Below, piece after piece: positions 1 through 12,900 of a DNA stretch of 64,000 nt (within the stretch, counting starts at the first letter, position 1; every line of letters starts with the position of its first letter). The DNA is from Onthophagus taurus. Taxonomy: Eukaryota; Arthropoda; Insecta; Coleoptera; Scarabaeidae. The notes below the pieces were generated by a model that saw only the letters and a program-made list of their open reading frames with translations, ran no database searches and had not been told where the DNA came from. The translations under genes and the position numbers were made by a program. The stretch spans positions 18,111,501 through 18,175,500 of the forward strand of contig NC_091966.1 in assembly GCF_036711975.1 (NCBI RefSeq), written 5' to 3'.

Positions 1-185
1 AAAGTTCGTGAAAGGTAAATTGGAGTATTGTGCAATTGTCTGGTCACCAACAACTCAGAATAACATCTCCGCAATAGAAAGGGTGCAGAGGAAATATGTT
101 AAATATATACATTTCCTAGAATTGGGGCATTATCCTCCTAGAGGAAGTGATTACTATCATACGTTACTTCAGCGATATGATCTCA

Positions 186-1048
186 CAAGGGAAGTATCAG
201 AACTGTCCCTCAACGATTTTGTTGAAATTTGGTACAGCGATAGTATGGCCAAAAATAAGGTTTACTTATTTTTTTATACGTGCTAATAAAGCCCCTGGGG
301 CGAGTTATAAGGGTTGGAAATCGGGGCAAAATATATATATTCGCTTATAGGCTGAAAACGAAAATAGCTATCGAAATGTGGTAAATGTAAACTGATATTC
401 ATCTTCAAAGAGCTTTCCATTGATATATCACACATATATCTGAGGGCTTCAGGGGGTAAACTACCCCTAGTTTTTTGGAATATTTTAAAAACTACCCTGT
501 CGATTTGGCGATATTATGTGTCCTTATAGTACGTTTAAAAATATTAATGACGTGTTTTTTCTCATTCGCCTCTGACCATCCCCTGCAAAATTACGGAGTA
601 TGATAGATAACCCCTTTCCTTAAGAATAATGTGATAAACTGTTGCACTTTTGAACAATATTTTGAAGAAAACCATAAATTAGTTGTAAATTAAGATTTCC
701 GCAGTAAAATAAACCCTATACGACATTAAGGAGTGGCTGGGGTTGGTACCCCTAACCACCCCAAAAATTAAATTTTTTTGCGAAAATTTTGTCGATTTTG
801 GTTCAATTTCCTACTATGATTTTTTTATATGTTAGGTAGTACTATTGTAAGAACTTACAAGGGTTAGAAGTTTGGGGTAGAAAATATATTTTCGCTAATA
901 ACTTTCATACTCCTACAGGAAAATGTTTTTTATCCTCATTCTATTTAAATAACACAAAAGTTAGGATAATTATATAAATATTTATTAATAATGAGTTAAA
1001 AAGTAACTGACAAAAGAATTGTTGACTATCACAAATTGTATTCTACGT
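186..1048. repeat. Left terminal inverted repeat of the 186-2623 transposon
   Basis: Matches the reverse complement of 1760-2623 nearly throughout, for example the segment with TTAGGATAATTATATAAATA at about 961-980, which is found inverted near 1830-1850. No coding potential is recognised in it. Confidence 0.85.
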
Positions 1049-1078
1049 TATTAATTTAATTTCTTTTTTTTACGTTTT

Positions 1079-1711
1079 TTATTCAATATATTGTTGGCAA
1101 TAATGAAAATCATGGAAAAAATGTTTTAAACACAACGATTGTTTACACCATGCACAAGTTATAACAGCTATATCATCACAGATATCGCACGTAGGTTTTT
1201 CATTGGAAAAGCAAACCACCACGGGATTTTCAAACTGTTCTGGTCTCTCCTCTATATATCCAAATGCAAACCAGGCGTATTTAAAAACATTAATAAATCG
1301 TGAGGAAGACAACTGGTTATGCGTTAAGGATTGCAATTTTAAAATATTATCTCGCTGATGCAAATTGATATCGTACTGGTAGAGAATAATTTGATCAGAA
1401 AAATTTCTAACGAAATTTTTCCATATTCTAAAGCCAAATACATCCAGGGGTTGTATTGTTGAATCCAGGGACAAATATTTAAACTTAACATCCGATGGAG
1501 TTACTTCACTAATAATTTCAGGGCAGTGATCACTCCAAGAGTCCAGTAATAGTAATGATTTGAGTCCGGTGTTTGGGAAATAGACATTTTGTAGCCAATT
1601 TTTCATATGAGCAGAAGTCAGTTTACCAGACTTTGATGCCAAAACGAATATGTTATCTGCTTTGAACATTGTATTTATTACCCTCAAATTTAACACAACT
1701 GATAGAAACAA
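1079..1711 (-). pseudogene. DDE transposase C-terminal fragment (pogo/Tc1-like)
   Basis: A 210-residue open frame. LLLLDSWSDHCPEI matches the second catalytic-Asp strand of DDE_1-type enzymes, and TIQPLDVFGFRIWKNFVR the conserved block before the third acidic residue. The tail carries a Cys/His cluster (CDIC, CAWCKQSLC, HFFHDFHYC) that looks like a zinc-binding module. The N-terminal DNA-binding region and first catalytic Asp are missing, so the copy cannot encode a full enzyme. It lies alone between the two long inverted repeats. Confidence 0.7.
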
Positions 1712-1759
1712 TGATTAAAATAAATTAAATAAACATAAATTTAAAAAAAAACTAAACTA

Positions 1760-2623
1760 ACAATGTAGAATACAATTTGTGATACTTAACCATTTTTTTC
1801 AATTGCTTTTTAACTCATTATTAATAAATATTTATATAATTATCCTAACTTTTGTGTTATTTAAATAGAATGAGGATAAAAAACATTTTCCTGTAGGAGT
1901 ATGAAAGTTATTAGCGAAAATATATTTTCTACCCCAAACTTCTAACCCTTGTAAGTTCTTACAATAGTACTACCTAAAATATAAAAAAATCATAGTAGGA
2001 AATTGAACCAAAATCGACAAAATTTTCGCAAAAAAATTTAATTTTTGGGGTGGTTAGGGGTACCAACCCCAGCCACTCCTTAATGTCGTATAGGGTTTAT
2101 TTTATTGCGTAAATCTTAATTTACAACTAATTTATGGTTTTCTTCAAAATATTGTTCAAAAGTGCAATAGTTTATCACATTATTCTTAAGGAAAGGGGTT
2201 ATCTATCATACCCCGTCATTTTGCAGGGGATGGTCAGAGGCAAATGAGAAAAAACACGTCATTAATATTTTTAAACGTACTAGAAGGACACATAATATCG
2301 CCAAATCGACAGGGTAGTTTTTAAAATATTCCAAAAAACTAGGGGTAGTTTACCCCCTGAAGCCCTCAGATATATGTGTGATATATCAATGGAAAGCTCT
2401 TTGAAAATGAATATCAGTTTACATTTACCACATTTCGATAGCTATTTTCGTTTTCAGTCTATAAGCGAATATATATATTTTGCCCCGATTTCCAACCCTT
2501 ATAACTCGCCCCAGGGGCTTTATTAGCACGTATAAAAAAATACGTAAACCTTATTTTTGGCCATACTATCGCTGTACCAAATTTCAACAAAATCGGTGAG
2601 GGACAGTTCTGATACTTCCCTTG
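1760..2623. repeat. Right terminal inverted repeat of the 186-2623 transposon
   Basis: Inverted partner of 186-1048. The few mismatches suggest a fairly recent insertion, younger than the surrounding LINE debris. Confidence 0.85.
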
Positions 2624-2928
2624 TCAGATCACTCGAATCAAAACGACAGCAACTGTGCGCTTCGTTTGTGAACAACTTACTGCTTGGCCGTGTGACAGCA
2701 CCTGAAGTCTTATTCTGATCCGTCCATTTCTGAGGCTAGTCCGTTGTCCTTTGAGCATATTAAGTTTTCCACTAATAGTAGGTTCTTTCCATCAAACTTT
2801 CCTACTGGGCTACTCATTCCACACAGCGTTTTCCATAGGCGGATTATAAGAAATAAATCAGCAATATTTAACTAAAAATTTGCATACAATACAAAAACAT
2901 TAATTTCATAATAGGTGTACGCTGTATA

Positions 2929-4418
2929 CAAGGGCGTCGCCAGCCAGTGGGCCAGGGCGGGCACGACAAAAAAATTGAAAAATAACACCAAATTATTTAA
3001 AATATAATTTTCGTGGCTTCTTCGCGAATTGGTCAACCAGATTATCAATAAAACCCTCAAAATTTTCAAAAATATGCTTCCTATACACATTCATCATGGG
3101 AAGACATTGAGATGACATTCTGCCATAGTGCTTCTAAGCCAGGTTTTATTGTCCTCAAGCTGCTAAAAGATCGTTCAACAGTATATGTCGTGCAGGGTAA
3201 AGTGACCAAAATTATAAAGGCTTTTCTCGTTTCAGGGAAAAAAATGTCGGCATCTTTTATGACATCCACAACACTTAATTCTTTTGAGTCAGGTTTATCC
3301 TGCCATAGTTTTTTCCATAGTTCGATTTCGTTGTTGATATTTGATAAATTGTAAAATTGGGAAAAGACTTCACCAGTTTCTACGAGGTCTTCAAGGGACA
3401 TGTCTAACATTTGAGCTGGGTGTAATTTAGATAAGGAAAATGACCGGGTGTTTTCTTCAGAAAAGCGAACTTCAAAAGAATTAATAATCGAGTCTAAGTA
3501 TGGTGTTATTAAAGACCTCCGCCAGAATTCTGAGGGGCTTGCTGCTGGGTGGTTGTTCTGATGTTGTTGTCTCTCAACAATACGGGGCAAGGACTTCATG
3601 TCTTCTCCTAGTCCAAGTTTTTCTGCAACGATAGTAGCGTCCCTAATAATTCCATTTGTGACGTTTTCTGGACCGTTACGGTGGTTTTCTATAAATTCCA
3701 AAAGGCGACTAATGTGCTGGGATGCCTTAACTGCATTCAAAGCTACGGATTGGAGAACGTTCCACAGGTTCCATCATAGCCGAGTATTTGGCTATCAAAA
3801 GAAAGCTGAGAATAAACGAAACTCTAGAAACTGCTGCATGGAGCTGATAAGTATTTTTTCTAGTCGCATTATTTATTCTTATTTTCTTCCCGTGACGAGG
3901 TTTCAAAGGCCTCCATTATAATAGGAAAATTCGCATTAAAAACACTAATATTTTTGTGTTTCTCGATCCATCTTGTTTCGCAAAGCTTGGAAATATTTGG
4001 TATCAATTTGCGTCTCAAAACTAATTCTTGAAAAAATGTAATAATATCTTTGATGGCACCTTCCTTTGATGAAAGCACAAAGCTTTTTTATATTTTCTGC
4101 GTAGGATTGCTTGTACACCACCTTCTTTCCCGGACATCGTCGAACAACCGTCAAATCCTAAACCAACACATTTGTCCGGATCAAGATCTTCTTCTGCCGA
4201 AAACTCATCTATTGCTTTTGCAATACATTTCGCATCCAAAGCATCAAGTTTGACGAATCCGAGGAATACTTCTTGAACTTCCTTGGTTTCCAGATCAAAA
4301 TATGGCATCCCATTCGATAGTTGTTCAGTACTCGAGATGTATATTTATTGTGTTTTAATTTTTTTTTTGAATCTACCTCTGGGGGGCGGGCAGTGGCCCC
4401 CCTCTGACGACGCCCTTG
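2929..4418. mobile_element. hAT transposon with exact 8-bp target duplication
   Basis: The left end begins CAAGGGCGTCGCCAG and the right end is the inverse of CAAGGGCGTCGTCAG, the classic hAT terminus. It is flanked by perfect copies of GCTGTATA at 2921-2928 and 4419-4426, the 8-bp duplication expected for hAT. The 1.49 kb body holds a broken transposase on the minus strand. Confidence 0.93.
2998..4308 (-). pseudogene. hAT transposase (DUF4371 plus dimerisation domain), frameshifted
   Basis: Reading from 4308 downward: a segment with LDALDAKCIAKAIDEF and VGLGFDGCSTMSGKEGGVQA, typical of DUF4371/ZMYM1-like hAT transposases, then CETRWIEKHK in another frame. A long frame at 3740-3081 ends in the hAT dimerisation motif TYTVERSFSSLRTIK. 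The frame then shifts again to KTWLRSTMAECHLNV and a short Lys-rich tail near 2998. At least three frameshifts are visible, and the N-terminal zinc finger is absent. Non-functional. Confidence 0.85.
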
Positions 4419-4914
4419 GCTGTATATACAAAATGTGCTTCAAATATAAAGAAAGGCTTTGTGGTTCTATTACTACTAGGATAAAAGAAAAGAGTTTTAA
4501 AGTCCAAATACGTTTTTGTCCTACATCCAGAAAAATAGTGACAATGAAGAAAGTACACAAGATGATACTCTGATTTACCTAATGATAGACCACCTAATGG
4601 TAAAGATACAATCCACGTTTGTAGAACAACCTTTATGAACACTCACCGCCAAAATTTCTATTTCATAATATAAATTAAAGAAGGAACACAATGGGCGGGT
4701 TCCAGACAATGTTTGTTCATACTAACCCAGTTGGTTGCAAAAAAAAACTAAAAAGTAAGCACAGAAAAAACATGAGAAAGACAATCTAAGAAAAAAAAAA
4801 CATATAAAATGTATTATAAAGTACTTAACTAACTAAAGCAAAAACTTGTACTGCCTTCACAAATCCCAACATGCCAACGGTAAATATCCTAGCATCAGAT
4901 TATTCCCCCCCTTG

Positions 4915-5610
4915 CTGCTGAAACCTCAGCCGCATAAACGCTTCCTGAATATGTATAAGCTCAGAATTTGCATATCGTTTGGCAATTTACTATAAGATTT
5001 GTAAAAGTGACAGCTGAAGCTTCTTTCAAATAGAGACTTTCGATGTTTTGGTGGATATATAAGATTGTTTAATCTCGTAACATATGGGTTTGTTGTCGGT
5101 TTAAACTTTTTTTATACAGATATTCGGGCTTACATGAGATTATAATTTGGATGGAAGAGACATAACCTATGAAGATCTCTTCTTTGTTTCATTGACAACC
5201 ATTATATCATTCAGCTTATGAGTAATTCTATCAAATTTTCTGATACCATAAATATACCTCAAGTAACTGTTTTGCACTCTCTGTATGCGGTTAGAAGTCA
5301 CCACATCAACAGCCGGGTGGTATTATCTATTCTTAACCCTAAGCATTTGGATTCCTGAACTAAACTGATTATTTCACCATTCATTTGTATATTTAACACA
5401 GATCTGCTACTAGCCCTGGCATTACCGAGACACATATACATGAATTTACTTGAGTTGACTCTCACTTGATAGTTAACTGCCACACGATACGTTCTATTTA
5501 AGTCACTATTTTTAGTTTCAGCACCATGATAATCAATACCTGGGAATGAAAAAAATAACTGTAAATCGTTAGCATACATGTTAATTTTACAATACTCCAA
5601 ATAAAATGTG
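4915..5610 (-). pseudogene. LINE reverse transcriptase C-terminal remnant
   Basis: Minus-strand frame 5600-5298 reads INMYANDLQLFFSFPG, an RT catalytic motif with YADD changed to YAND, then VRVNSSKFMYMCLG typical of jockey/RTE polymerases. Further down, shifted frames give NSYLRYIYGIRKFDRI and YPPKHRKSLFERSFSC, matching the usual post-RT tail. The loss of the first catalytic Asp and the frameshifts show decay. 4427-4914 holds only AT-rich sequence with no recognisable gene. Confidence 0.7.
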
Positions 5611-5912
5611 ATTCGGCCTATATTGAATCAACTCTGAAAAATTAGAAAGTTGAGTTAACCAGTGATTATGTTAAAGTCTTTAAAGACGCTAATACTAATT
5701 CAGTTGTCACAGAAGTTATTTAAATATTATTCTAAATCAGAATGGCTTCTCTATTCGAATTTCAGACCTAGCAAGATTCTCTTTAAAATCTGGTGATCGT
5801 AATACAGAAGATTTTTTTAATCAAAATTCAATTAAAATCAAAATTGATTCTTGTTCGTAGTTTAATTAAACAGCGTTTGTAATTAATTTTTAGTTGAAAC
5901 CTTGTTATCGGA

Positions 5913-6242
5913 ATGGCAGTACATATTGAAAATCCTCAATTAAAAGCACTTGTCGTTGATTCTAGGACGGAGGATTTGAACTGCTGCTGCGACACAACGT
6001 TGGTACAGTGTAAACGAAGGGCTGTGGACTATATACCAAATAACGCAACTTTAATCTGTAAGCGTGGTCCCTCGGTACACTTTAATTTAATTAATCCGGA
6101 CGCCGCATCCCCTCGCGATATCGCATTTTATCGGTATACGCGCTGCCGGTCAGAGCAGTCGGTGTCGTTTATCGCCACGGCTTTCCAGTTCAACCCCGTT
6201 CCAAACCCCCCTTTTCTGTCCAGCATGAATAACTCTATATAG
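5913..6242 (+). other. CpG-rich block with unidentified 109-codon ORF
   Basis: The stretch at about 5960-6200 is rich in CG dinucleotides (CCTCGCGATATCGC, TACGCGCTGCCGG) while its surroundings are AT-rich. An open frame of 109 codons runs through it but has no domain I recognise. It lies 0.7 kb upstream of the first recognised exon of the plus-strand membrane-protein gene, so it could be that gene's promoter or 5' exon. The exon junction does not fit cleanly: a donor in the frame at TTG/GTACAG would join in phase, but the result lacks the hydrophobic segment expected there. 5611-5912 and 6243-6982 show nothing coding. Confidence 0.3.
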
Positions 6243-6982
6243 GGTAAATTTGTGTATATTCAAGAACGAAATCATTCCATTCAGTGTATTTTGGATAGAT
6301 AATATTGCGGGTTTCACGAAGCTTACACAAACAAAAATTTTAATCAAAATTAATAAATAAAATAATTCGCAATAGTTGACGATAATCCACGATTCGAAAT
6401 TAGTTGCGGGTATTAATATCCAAAAAGAAGCAATTACAACTGAAAAATAACCGGTTTATGTTTCAGAGAATGTTACTGATACAATCAATAGTACTAATTT
6501 CATATTAATAAATTGTGTTGAAATTACAGTATTAATAAAAGTAAATATAAATGAAAGCATGAAGTTGATACACAGAAATAAATTCTTTACAAATAAAATA
6601 AACTCGAATTAATCGACACTAATTTATACGGCACTTTGAAAATAACTCTTAAAATAACCACTAAGCAATCTAAACTGACTTTCATATATAGCGAGACGTG
6701 CTTTGAACATCACTATTAACTTTGTCAGCTAAAACAGCTACCCTAGCCGCAGCCGCTTCAGAGGTCTTTCCCTTGCAAATGCCAGAATGTTACTCAAAGT
6801 ACTTGCTAATTACATGTGGGTAATGATCAAAGGTTATTTTCAGGGGAATTTCTACAAATTCCACAACAACTCATAAGCCCGAAAAAAAACTATAAGTGTC
6901 TTGGAAAATTCTATTTAAATTCTATAAATTTTTTAGTTTCTCATCAGAAAAAGTTAAATAACACCTTTCTGTTTTATTTCAG

Positions 6983-9900
6983 GTGTACTTTACGATCTTT
7001 GCGGCAATGACATGCTCTGTGCTTCATCAAGAATTATTACTCCTTAGGAATGAAACTTCTACTAAAATGGAGAGTTTTTTAGATCCTGATATGGCTTCTA
7101 TAAGTAAATATAAATGAGTTAATTTATTTATTTATTTGCATATGTGTTTATTTTTCAGCATCCACAATATTTACAGGTGTAATATTTGGGTTTTCAACGT
7201 TAGGAATAGTAACTTCAATATTACTCTTATATGGATTATACAGAGTAAGTTCTAAATTAAATTGTCTAAAAGTAATGGTTCAAACAGCAACAGAAAATAC
7301 TTAGAATTTAAACTCAGAGAGTAGGTATATTATAAGGTATAGATCCGATTTTCATCGAGTTATGAACAGTTATAAACATCATCACGCAAACTAATGTTCT
7401 TGTCGAATATATCGCAGTCGCACAAAAAATTTGTTACGAAAATAATCCATCGTTCGAAGCGACAAAATCAACACGCGTCAGCGATGGTGTTTTGAAATAT
7501 GAAATTTTCAATATCGCGGTAGTAATCGAAAGTCACCCAAGTCCATACCGATTAATGACTTTTTCTCATCACAATACTCTATCTAATCGTACTAAATTAA
7601 CCCTTATCCCGACATCGTGTCAAATTGGCACAATTATCAACTTTAATTGATGGTAATAAATCATCAATTGCATAAATTACAAATATTTTTTTACAGTCGA
7701 ATCGATTAAATATTTTGACGTGATAGAAAAAATTTCTAATTTTGTTGTACTTTTACTGGTTTATTTATATTTTTGTTGTCTAACTAGTTTCGGCAAAAAG
7801 CCATCATCAGAGACAACTACAGGAATTAACAATTTTTAATTAATAAGTGAAATCTAAATATGTGAATTAACAATAAAAAGTTTTTTTTTAAATACTTACA
7901 AGTCAATGAATTTTACAGGAAATTAATATCGAAAACATAAAGCGGTGAACTAATTAAAATTATTGTCAAGTACCGAGGGAGGGCAGCTTAAGGAATGATC
8001 TCATCGAACTGCTGAAAAGGAAAGAAAAGAACACCAAAACTAAAGAGATTTCTAATTGGGAAGAAATTCAAACAATTTTTTAATGAAAATAATTTTATTG
8101 AAATTAAGAAAAACCCAACATCTAGTTTTCACACTAAAACTAAAAAAATGGTTAAATCAGCACAAGATTTCCTTAAGGAACATTCTGTTTCTATGTTTAA
8201 TTTTCTACCAATGAATCCAAAAACACCTTTGATTTATTCATTGATCAAACTACACAAAACTAACTTCCCAATTAGGTCTATTATTTCTTCCATAAACTCA
8301 AGTACTTATAAAATTTAAAATTTTTAATACAATTTTTCAAAAACATAATTCAATTTAAAGCAGATTTCACTATAAACAATAGATATGATTTAATTAACAT
8401 AATTCAAAACACACAATTACCAAACAATTTCACTTTACTTTCCTTTGACGTAACAAATTAACTAATATACCAGTGTCCGAAACCTTGATTCTCTCTAAAA
8501 AATATGATAAGTAACAAAATTAAGCAGGCTGATGCAGAACATGTTTACAATTTACTGAAAATATGCACTGAACAAAATTTTTGTCAGTTTGACAATAAAT
8601 TCTATAAATATAACGAAGGCTTACCTATGGGATCTGCGACAACCAACTAAATTTTTTAGATTTAACTCTTATTAATAAAGGAGAATCAATTGAATTTAAA
8701 ATTTATAGAAAACCCACACAAACTGACACTGTAATTCCTAATTTTTCTTTCCATCATAATTCTCATAAAGCTGCAGCTTTCAGAGCTTATATACACAGAT
8801 GTCTCAATACACCACTATCTGAACAAGATAGAAATAATGAATTTAATATCATTAGATCTATAGCAAGTAATAGTGGTTTCTCAATACCACAGATAAATTC
8901 TTTAATTAAAAAACTTCAGATAAAACATCAACTTAAAAATTCAACCACTTTACAACCACTCACACAAAATAATAATTTAATATATAGATCAATTAATTTC
9001 CCTGGTAATGTTGCTTATAATATCCAGAAGATTTTCCGTAAATACGATATTAATATTTCCTATAAAAACGTAAACACTTTACAGAAAAAACTATTCAACG
9101 CCAAAATCAATTTGTTAGATCAAAATGGTGTTTATAAATTGAAATGCAGTACTTGTGGTGCTACTTACATTGGTGAAACAGGTAGATCTATCAAAACTAG
9201 AATTAAAAAACACCAACATAATGATAATTCCAAGTTTGGTAGACATATGTTAATGTTTAGACATGATCTTGACATACAAGAGGGTGTTACGTTGCTACAT
9301 AAACAGAACAAAGGTTTTAAACTTAGTTTATTAGAACAATACGAAATAGATAAAATAACAACACAGATTTAGAATGCCTTAATGATCAGGTACTTTCTTT
9401 AAAAATCCCACTTTACAAATATTTAACCATTCCTTTCCCCCAAAATGGAGAGGATTAATGCATCCGGTCCGCGTGCATTTTTCGCACTTTTTGGGGTCCT
9501 AGCGGCCAATCCCCCTTTTTCCTTTTTCGAACCCCAATCCTTATACACCTCTTCCTATTTTTATATTTTAAAGTTCCCGTTTCAAATTCCAACTATTAAC
9601 CCCACTATAATAGTTCATAACTATGAAATATTATATAAAAATCATAAAATTAAAAAAAAAAAAATTTATAATTACATTTAATTACAGAATATTTCTTTTC
9701 ATGTTAGTCCTTGATAGTTTGATTTAAATGAGTTTTCAGAATATTTTCCAGTTTGTATTTAAATTTAAAATACGTCACCAAATATTTTTGTACATGCGCA
9801 TTGTATATTGTTCTCTTACGAAGAAGAAAAAAGAAAAACCTGAACTCAGACCATCTTGTAACATCTGCCACAAAAGATGTCCATGCGGAGTTAAATCTTT

Positions 9901-12900
9901 AAAGATTTTGTAAAAAATTTTTACGTTTATTTTAAGTAAATTTTGTGACAATAATAATTTTAATTTGTTCACCGCTTTATGTTTTCGATGTTAATTTCCT
10001 GTAAAATTCATTGACTTGTAAGTATTTTTTAAAAAAACTTTTTATTGTTAATTCACATATTTAGATTTCACTTATTAATTAAAAATTGTTAATTCTTGTA
10101 GTTGTCTCTGATGATGGCTTTTTGCCGAAACTAGTTAGACAACAAAAATATAAATAAACCAGTAAAAGTACAACAAAATTCGAAATTTTTTCTGTCACGT
10201 TAAACAAACTGGTATAATGGATATTAACTTCAATTTCAACCTAATAAATATTTTGACTTCGTTGAACAAGAAGAAAAAGAGGGTGGTTATATTTAATTCG
10301 AATGTGTTGTTGTTGTCGAAAGATAAAACAAAACAATACTCCAGAGGACCATTGCCAATCGCTCATTTACCACTGTTCAAATATCGACACATTGTCCGTT
10401 TTCCTATTATTCATAGAGCCATTTGAAAATATGATCGTTGAAATGACGAATTTCTATGGGGTTCGTCAATATAGGGAAATATGGCGAGCGTTTGATATAT
10501 TCACAATGCACGCATACTCCGGATTGCTTCTATTAGCTGAGCTTTATCGTTTGATGTACCAATTTTTATTGCATGTGTAGGAATTCGTTTATTCGTTTCT
10601 TGATTAGACTATAAACTTTCTATTCTGATGCATAGAAATATCTTGCTCCCATTAGATTTATTTCGACAAAGTGGTTTAACAGATGAAACTCCTGTACTAT
10701 CCCAAGAAATGTTATTGTAGTTTGCGAGCAATTATTTATTTTAATCCTTCAAATATTGTCGTCTATTAAGAAGACTGAGAGAATAGCTTGCGCGAGATCT
10801 TAATCTCTTATTCTTTCCTTACAATCACTTATTAATTATTACGCTCGCATCCAAACTTTAGTAGCACTCGAATAATTAGGTATGTTTTTGTCCAAAAAGT
10901 GTAATAGAAACAAAACAATTCTGGAACGCAGCTTGACTTCTATGAAATAGATGCAATTGACATCACAGATACAATTGATAATAACACTAGTCTACAAAAA
11001 GAAATTCATAAAATGTATATTTGACGCCACTGTATTTTTCTTATGTAGTTTGGTTCCGTAAACCCAAAAATCACATTTAAAATTTTTTCTATGGATACGT
11101 TTTGGAGCTATAATTTTTTTTAAGAGTAAGTTAACTATTTGTAGCATATCTGGAGTTAGATATGACCGATCTGGTCGTGCTATTCATCAAATTAAAGAGT
11201 ATTGTATAGCCAATAAATGTTATTAATACTTTTTTCGAAAACTGCTATTAAAAGTTGACTTTTGCGTAGTACTTAGCGACCGTCAAAACGATAGTTTTTT
11301 GTCAACAGGACGGAAAAGTCTTTTACGTCCAGGACGCAAAAGACTTTTACGTTCAGCTAGGCCAATCAAAGAATTTGATACTATTAATTGTTAATTTATT
11401 GTTATGAACGAATTATAAACACAAAATAATCAACATTTAATTGTTTTATCATTTCATTTCACGTTTAAATGCAAGTTTATAATAGTACATTTGTTCAATA
11501 GGTGAGGTTAAATCGATGTGACGTTAAGTTCTTGACATAACATTAAATGAATTCTAAATGTCATTATACAGAATTTGGTCTTTTTATTAATTTATAACTT
11601 TAGAAAACGCAGTTTTCGAAAAAATGTTGTTTGATACACGACAGCGAAATTCTTTTGCATTCTCGAACGATTTTCAAAAATAACTATTTCCAGTCGGTTC
11701 GGTAGTTTTAAAACAATGGTCCATAATATGTAAAAAAGGGACTTTTTTTAGACAAAATGTGAACCAAAAATTCATTCAATATCCGTGAAGAGTCACAGAA
11801 AAAATCTTTTTTACCTTCTGCGTAAAGTTTGCTCTTTTAAGAAGACAACAAGTTACGCAGGATGAGAATCTATGGAGAAAAATTACCTAAAAATTGTGAT
11901 CTTTTATATGTGAGAGCTTTTTCCTGTACATGAAATTCCGCGCAATGTTTCCACGTTTCTAAGATTTTACGTGGATGGTAAAATTGTAAGATGCTGCCAC
12001 ATCCAGTGTACCGGAAGTAGCCTATAACTTCGTTATTTTAAACGGAATGCTACCATTTTTATTGGATATTTGAATTGAAAAACAGTTTTGTTTAATCAAA
12101 AATCACAATCCAAAATTCACTCGCAAAAAGAGAACTACAAAAATTCCGTCATATTTTTTACATACAGTTTGTACTTTTATAAGTACGAAGGCTTTCACGG
12201 CCGGTGTGAATTAAACTAAAATTTGAACTAAAACTGGAACTAACACTAGAAACTTTCGGGTTTTGCCGTGCGTCTTTTAAGAAAAGGTTTGACGTTTCGG
12301 ATGTCATATTGCAAGCTTCTTCAGAAACTGGTTCGAAGTGACAAGATCAAAAATCGGTAACTGTATATAAATCAGAAAAACTAACCGTCGACTGCTGGAT
12401 CTTCTTCAGCCTTATGCTCCCTGATGCGCCACTCGACGTTGCGTCCAGTTTGGCCAACATAAACCTTCCCACAACTACACGATAGTCGGTAGACTCTCGC
12501 TCCTTTTAATGGAGTTAGTTTGTCCTTGGCTATCGGGATTGTGTTCCGAATTTTGCCGTACCGCACTACGATGTCGTCCTTCTTGAGGTGCCTAGCAATT
12601 CGTTCCGTTACACATGAAACACAGGGAAGACAGATAAATCCAAGTGGTTTTGTACTTACCGTGTCCTCTTTCTGCTTTCGCTGCTTGATGGCCTGGTTGA
12701 TACCCTCGAAGTGTATCCATTCTTCTGCAGCACGCCTCGTAGAAAGTGTTGCTCCTTCTCCTTTACATAGTCTCACTGCTCGCTGAAATAATGTACGGAT
12801 CACGGACCTCTTCTGTTGGGGATGATGATGTGAACATGCCTGTAAAACCTGTTGGTATGGGTCTTCTTTCGATATACACCAAGTTCTATATCTCCATTTG

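Larger units (their letters stand above)
186..2623. mobile_element. DNA transposon with ~860-bp inverted repeats and TCA target duplication
   Basis: Both ends read CAAGGGAAGTATCAGAACTG inward and are flanked by TCA (183-185 and 2624-2626). Deleting the element plus one TCA restores the host LINE frame, which fixes the boundaries. The inverted arms (about 186-1048 and 1760-2623) are nearly identical. Between them lies one open transposase fragment on the minus strand. Its relatives belong to the pogo/Tc1-type DDE fold, yet the duplication is 3 bp and not TA. It may belong to another 3-bp-TSD group such as Zator; this is inference. Confidence 0.85.
1..2840 (+). pseudogene. LINE ORF2 3' remnant split by a DNA transposon
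   Basis: Bases 1-185 encode the region after the reverse transcriptase of a jockey-like LINE: LEYCAIVWSP, then IERVQRKYVKYI and YPPRGSDYY, a signature common in insect LINE proteins. The frame is cut at 185 by the element at 186-2623. It resumes at 2627 (SLESKRQQLCASFVNNLLLG); with one TCA copy removed, the two halves join in frame. Downstream of about 2700 the reading decays. The 5' part lies outside the window. Family assignment rests on the conserved motif, and the exact clade is uncertain. Confidence 0.75.
7718..10201 (+). mobile_element. Penelope-like element A with inverted pseudo-LTRs
   Basis: Terminal blocks at about 7718-7925 and 9975-10201 are inverted copies of each other, sharing CGTGA(T/C)AGAAAAAATTTC, TTTGTTGTACTTTTACTGG and the ACTAGTTTCGGCAAAAAGCC segment. 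Between them lies a decayed RT plus GIY-YIG ORF on the plus strand, the hallmark of Penelope-like elements. Each terminal block includes a hammerhead-type motif. It sits in the large intron of the tetraspan gene. Confidence 0.8.

Noticed and set aside
10302..10580. 92-codon plus-strand ORF in the tetraspan intron
   Set aside because: No recognised domain; the flanking exons already join in phase without it; no convincing splice sites.
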